Assembly: GCA_004375785.1 (NCBI GenBank)
Contig: SOKM01000361.1
Coordinates: 1-7,785, forward strand
Direction: 5' to 3'
DNA: 7,785 bases
Source: Candidatus Cloacimonadota bacterium
GTDB taxonomy: Bacteria > Hydrothermota > E44-bin80
Of this stretch, positions 7,091-7,785 are shown in pieces. Made by a program: the position numbers and the translations under genes. The notes under the pieces were generated by a model, which was given only the letters and a program-made list of their open reading frames with translations, searched no databases and was not told the DNA's origin. Within the stretch, counting starts at the first letter, position 1. The number at the start of each line of letters is the position of its first letter.

Positions 7091-7226
7091 TTACGGTTAC
7101 GATGCCCGTTTCGTCTTACGGTTACGTTCTTTGTCTTTAAGATTAGTCCTTACACTTCCCTGAATGCAATCTTTTTGCGAATACTATCATCCACCTTACC
7201 GATTGACGCTCTACGATACGGGCTTC
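7091..7226. repeat. Direct TTACGGTTACG pair and a distant inverted partner
   Basis: TTACGGTTACG is present exactly at 7091-7101 and 7116-7126. The segment between, GATGCCCGTTTCGT (7101-7114), has an inverted match ACGATACGGGCTTC at 7213-7226 (12 of 14 positions). In yqhQ leader RNA these arms could close a loop of about 98 nt. It may equally be two opposed copies of a dispersed repeat. Confidence 0.55.
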
Positions 7227-7235
7227 ATTACCCTT

Positions 7236-7252
7236 ACCGTTACCATAACGGT
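7236..7252. repeat. Perfect 7-bp hairpin in the yqhQ leader
   Basis: ACCGTTA (7236-7242), loop CCA, TAACGGT (7246-7252). It is not followed by a T-run on either strand, so it does not look like an intrinsic terminator. Confidence 0.6.
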
Positions 7253-7256
7253 GTTT

Positions 7257-7305
7257 ACCCCGTGAAATAGCATAATGTTTTTGCCATAATATTATTTCAC
7301 AGGGT
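7257..7305. repeat. 13-bp inverted repeat (one mismatch) with 23-bp spacer
   Basis: ACCCCGTGAAATA (7257-7269) faces TATTTCACAGGGT (7293-7305), with one mismatch. The spacer is AT-rich and contains CATAAT twice in direct orientation. Placed just downstream of the predicted start site of the yqhQ transcript, it could form a stem at the 5' end of the RNA or be a two-armed protein-binding site. There is no T-run after it. Confidence 0.6.
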
Positions 7306-7331
7306 TTACTGAGCATTTACTTCATATTTTA

Positions 7332-7360
7332 TATATACAGGATAAATACTAATATGTCAA
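7332..7360 (-). promoter_or_regulatory. Candidate sigma-70-type promoter for yqhQ-prfA
   Basis: On the minus strand, a consensus -35 box TTGACA (complement of 7355-7360) is followed after exactly 17 bp by TATATA (complement of 7332-7337), four of six matches to the -10 consensus. Initiation would fall near 7325, giving a yqhQ leader of about 265 nt. The local AT-richness makes a chance -10 likely, but the perfect -35 at the best spacing is notable. Confidence 0.5.
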
Positions 7361-7412
7361 TAATCTTTTATGAGTCAATATCACCCACCGTCATTGTGAG
7401 CCCCGAAACGGC

Positions 7413-7440
7413 AGTGGTAAGTGCCAAGTGGTTAATGGAA
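7413..7440 (+). repeat. Heptamer array, AGTGNNN type (4 units)
   Basis: Units AGTGGTA, AGTGCCA, AGTGGTT and a diverged AATGGAA run end to end. An array with the same AGTG core and period lies in opposite orientation at 7499-7526. Confidence 0.6.
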
Positions 7441-7498
7441 AAGACCCAGCTAATGTTTCACCTAAGAGATTTGTGCTTAATTTTTTCTTCGTCTCATC

Positions 7499-7526
7499 AC
7501 TGGGCACTGAACACTAAACACTGTTT
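7499..7526 (-). repeat. Heptamer array, AGTGNNN type on the minus strand (4 units)
   Basis: Plus-strand units are ACTGGGC, ACTGAAC, ACTAAAC and ACTGTTT, each 7 bp; read on the minus strand they give AGTG/AGTn cores with 7-bp spacing. They face the array at 7413-7440 across 58 bp, so the pair could form an imperfect long hairpin. Confidence 0.65.
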
Positions 7527-7539
7527 TTGTGGGCGTGAA

Positions 7540-7558
7540 CTTTCTCTGAAGGAGAAAG
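7540..7558. repeat. Perfect 7-bp hairpin
   Basis: CTTTCTC (7540-7546), loop TGAAG, GAGAAAG (7552-7558). No T-run follows on either strand. It lies inside the cargo of composite copy C. Confidence 0.55.
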
Positions 7559-7607
7559 AACGACGGCAAGCAGGAGGATAATAAACATAGTGAGGAGTCA
7601 ATCTCAG

Positions 7608-7624
7608 AATCCTCTTCGAGGATT
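7608..7624. repeat. Perfect 7-bp hairpin abutting the heptamer array
   Basis: AATCCTC (7608-7614), loop TTC, GAGGATT (7618-7624). It fills the space between the CAATCTCA box of copy C and the first heptamer at 7625. There is no T-run, so a terminator is unlikely. Confidence 0.6.
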
Positions 7625-7694
7625 GGCTTATTGCCTATGGCTTGTAGCCTGTGGTGTAAAGCCAAAAGCCATATGCTAATTGCTATATGCCACG
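7625..7694. repeat. Ten-unit heptamer array, NGCYNNN type, quasi-palindromic
   Basis: Ten 7-bp units start at 7625 and keep phase to 7694, all but one with GC at positions 2-3: for example GGCTTAT, TGCCTAT, GGCTTGT, AGCCTGT, then later AGCCATA, TGCTAAT, TGCTATA. The exception is GGTGTAA at 7653-7659, also seen at the end of copy A. Read on the minus strand the right half gives GGCATAT, AGCAATT, AGCATAT, GGCTTTT, so the two halves are opposed copies of the same array that meet near 7660. Confidence 0.7.
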
Positions 7695-7744
7695 ATAGTA
7701 TGAGATTGCTTCGGAAGTAAATATGAGAGAATACTCGCAATGGG
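7661..7744 (-). repeat. Composite dispersed repeat, copy B (minus, short cargo)
   Basis: On the minus strand: CCCATTGCGAG (7744-7734), about 24 bp of cargo, GCAATCTCATACTATCGT starting at 7709, then GGCATAT-type heptamers from 7691 down to 7661. It is the shortest copy and probably shows the unit closest to its basic form. It is tail to tail with copy C. Confidence 0.7.
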
Positions 7745-7785
7745 CATAAAGGTCATGAAATGTTGTTATTTTTTAAAAAACAATA

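Larger units (their letters stand above)
7390..7660 (+). repeat. Composite dispersed repeat, copy C (with large cargo)
   Basis: It starts with GTCATTGTGAG (7390-7400), has a GTCAATCTCA box at 7597-7606 and ends with the 36-bp heptamer run 7625-7660, which matches copy A (4832-4867) at 30 of 36 positions including the terminal GGTGTAAA. The cargo of about 190 bp differs wholly from that of copy A: it carries two opposed AGTGNNN heptamer arrays and a hairpin. Confidence 0.6.
7061..7785. other. 725-bp gene-free stretch upstream of yqhQ
   Basis: No convincing gene is visible on either strand. In particular I find no rpmE, which precedes yqhQ in many genomes. The left part (7061-7330) is the probable yqhQ leader with inverted repeats. 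The right part (7390-7744) holds two composite repeat copies facing each other and several 7-bp arrays. The last 30 bases contain TTTTTTAAAAAA (7769-7780), a simple AT palindrome at the window edge. Confidence 0.75.

Noticed and set aside
7061..7330. rpmE or another small gene upstream of yqhQ on the minus strand
   Set aside because: The minus-strand frames are short (about 15-25 codons between stops), none has the ribosomal protein L31 pattern, and the region contains inverted repeats.
7608..7624. Intrinsic terminator
   Set aside because: The stem is perfect but no T-run follows on either strand; the same holds for the hairpins at 7236-7252 and 7540-7558.
7354..7740. Two open frames on opposite strands (7354-7581 plus, 7477-7740 minus)
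   Set aside because: Both run through heptamer arrays and hairpins, overlap each other and show no family resemblance.

Overview
This is an AT-rich bacterial window using the standard genetic code, with five protein genes and two repeat-packed gene-free stretches. A T9SS-type C-terminal sorting tail on a large secreted protein, a lipoprotein next to it and the conserved core genes prmC, prfA and yqhQ suggest a Gram-negative organism. I would place it near the FCB group or one of the uncultured lineages that carry such tails (for example WOR-3/Stahlbacteria, TA06, Cloacimonadota). That placement is inference; no rRNA or other phylogenetic marker was compared.

Left part (1-3797, plus strand): the first gene enters from outside the window. 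It is a mosaic exported protein with a BNR/sortilin-like beta-propeller, then a domain resembling an 'HEFQHMIHW' zinc metallopeptidase whose zinc ligands and catalytic glutamate are replaced, then beta-sandwich and ZU5-like modules, and a T9SS type A sorting domain. A 143-bp gap follows, with a duplicated 13-mer and a clear Shine-Dalgarno sequence. Next is a 324-residue lipoprotein with TPR helices at both ends and a Thr/Asp-rich middle.

Middle and right (3803-7060, minus strand): in transcription order these are yqhQ (DUF1385 membrane protein), prfA (release factor 1) and prmC (the methyltransferase that modifies the GGQ glutamine of release factors). prmC ends 5 bp from the lipoprotein stop, tail to tail. 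yqhQ and prfA are 41 bp apart and probably cotranscribed. A good minus-strand promoter candidate lies about 270 bp upstream of yqhQ, giving a long leader with inverted repeats.

Gene-free stretches (4667-5027 and 7061-7785): both carry the same composite repeat. Its frame is a CATTGYGAR box, a variable cargo, a CAATCTCA box and then a run of 7-bp units (GGCTTAT type). I see one copy between prfA and prmC and two opposed copies upstream of yqhQ, so inverted copies flank prfA-yqhQ. Other 7-bp arrays (AGTGNNN, CCTTNAA) and an 18-21-bp degenerate array are present. No RNA gene, CRISPR array, transposase or prophage gene was seen. The most unusual items are the modular heptamer-bearing repeat and the apparently dead peptidase domain.
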